This document shows positions 63,346-64,000 of a stretch of DNA of 64,000 nucleotides, in pieces. The position numbers and the translations under genes are program-made. Source of the DNA: Talinum fruticosum. Lineage: Eukaryota; Streptophyta; Magnoliopsida; Caryophyllales; Talinaceae. How positions within the stretch are numbered: position 1 is the stretch's first letter; the number at the start of each line of letters is the position of its first letter. The notes below the pieces were generated by a model, which ran no database searches, was not told where the DNA came from, and saw only the letters and a list, made by a program, of their open reading frames with translations. Location: assembly GCA_021018815.1 (NCBI GenBank), contig JAITYX010000048.1, positions 1,419,001 to 1,483,000 on the forward strand. The letters are read 5' to 3'.

Positions 63346-64000
63346 ATTATACCGCAACCGCACGGCATAGCCGTAGCTAGGAACCGGCAAGTACGGGTCG
63401 TGTCCACAAGGAACTCGTTTTCAAATACTAAATCCACCTAAAAACTCTAATCTAGGTAAAAACTCAGTTCGACAAGTGATTTGGTTTTTGGATTCAATTA
63501 GAAATAAAATAACTATGAGAGATCAATGAATAACAAGTCTTAGATTGGGATTAATCACACTACTATGCTTGAAATCAACATCAAATACCGCTTGAGATTT
63601 GCCTATGCTAGCAGTTTAGAAGGGAGAGACACCAAATTTAACCTATTTTCCTACTTTCGAAGGTCAAAGACTAATCTTGCACAATCTAATCACCTATTTT
63701 CATAGGATTAACAAAGAGCAAAATCATAAAGAATGAATCTCACAACCCCTTATTAAAACCTTAATTATTTTCATAATGAAGTTCTAATCGCTCACAACGT
63801 CATTCTAGGTAAGTTTTCATCTTTCGATGTTTACAAAACCCTAATAAAAATATTTGAGTCCTCTTTCGAGGTAATCAATGAAAAAGTGATGAGCGGAGTG
63901 AATTCTAACCTAACAAGCATAGAACAATTCAATTGGCATTCAATTCATGATTATCAAGGCATAATAAGGATCAATCCCAAACTAAGTAGAGAAATTAGCC
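63346..64000. other. Repeat-like sequence running out of the window
   Basis: CCGCAACCGCACGGC ... GGCAAGTACGGGTCGTGTCC followed by CACAAGGA resembles a sequence type that recurs in plant genomes near retroelement ends, from memory. No coding frame. It continues past the window end, so it cannot be typed. Confidence 0.3.

Overview
The window is plant nuclear DNA, almost certainly from a dicot. It is AT-rich, its genes have short exons with GT-AG introns, and it carries plant-type transposons (Copia, Gypsy, L1-type LINE, CACTA, Tourist) and three recognisable plant gene families. The species cannot be named from the sequence. Most of the 64 kb is repeat-derived or featureless AT-rich spacer.

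Layout: 1-3.5 kb spacer; 3.5-8.7 kb a decayed minus-strand Copia with short (~128 bp) LTRs; 10.75-11.66 kb a Tourist-like MITE with TAA duplications and expanded trinucleotide repeats in both arms; 13.61-18.69 kb a CACTA transposon (duplication CCT) containing a second CACTA (13.985-17.159 kb, duplication ATA). The inner CACTA carries a multi-exon fragment that looks captured from a host gene, and the outer one carries a ~430 bp foldback. From 20 to 23 kb there are degenerate CCGAAC and GAGCTCG repeats. At 23.98-24.96 kb lies a two-exon FCS-like zinc finger (FLZ) gene with frame breaks at homopolymers. From 27.9 to 29.9 kb there is a (TA)n tract, CACTA-like subterminal repeats, a LINE remnant and a hAT-like MITE.

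The main gene is a 12-exon minus-strand gene (46717 to 31521) for a three-RRM oligouridylate-binding protein of the UBP1/TIA-1 family. It reads through as 424 aa with every splice phase consistent and one GC-AG intron. Intron 9 (7.7 kb) holds a complete but decayed Gypsy element, antisense to the gene. From about 50.6 to 59.25 kb lies a long, frame-broken L1-type LINE with ORF1, an unusually long T-rich spacer, and ORF2. At 60.58-61.16 kb is a pectin methylesterase inhibitor (PMEI)-like secreted protein gene with one frame break. The last 2.5 kb is repeat-like spacer.

The three host genes (RNA binding, SnRK1-linked adaptor, cell-wall enzyme inhibitor) have no evident shared pathway; each is a stand-alone plant gene in a repeat-rich neighbourhood. 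I do not see an undescribed defence or metabolic system. The most informative observations are the nested CACTA pair with its captured gene, the foldback, the antisense Gypsy in the UBP1 intron, and single-base losses at homopolymers that break otherwise intact genes and may be sequence errors.
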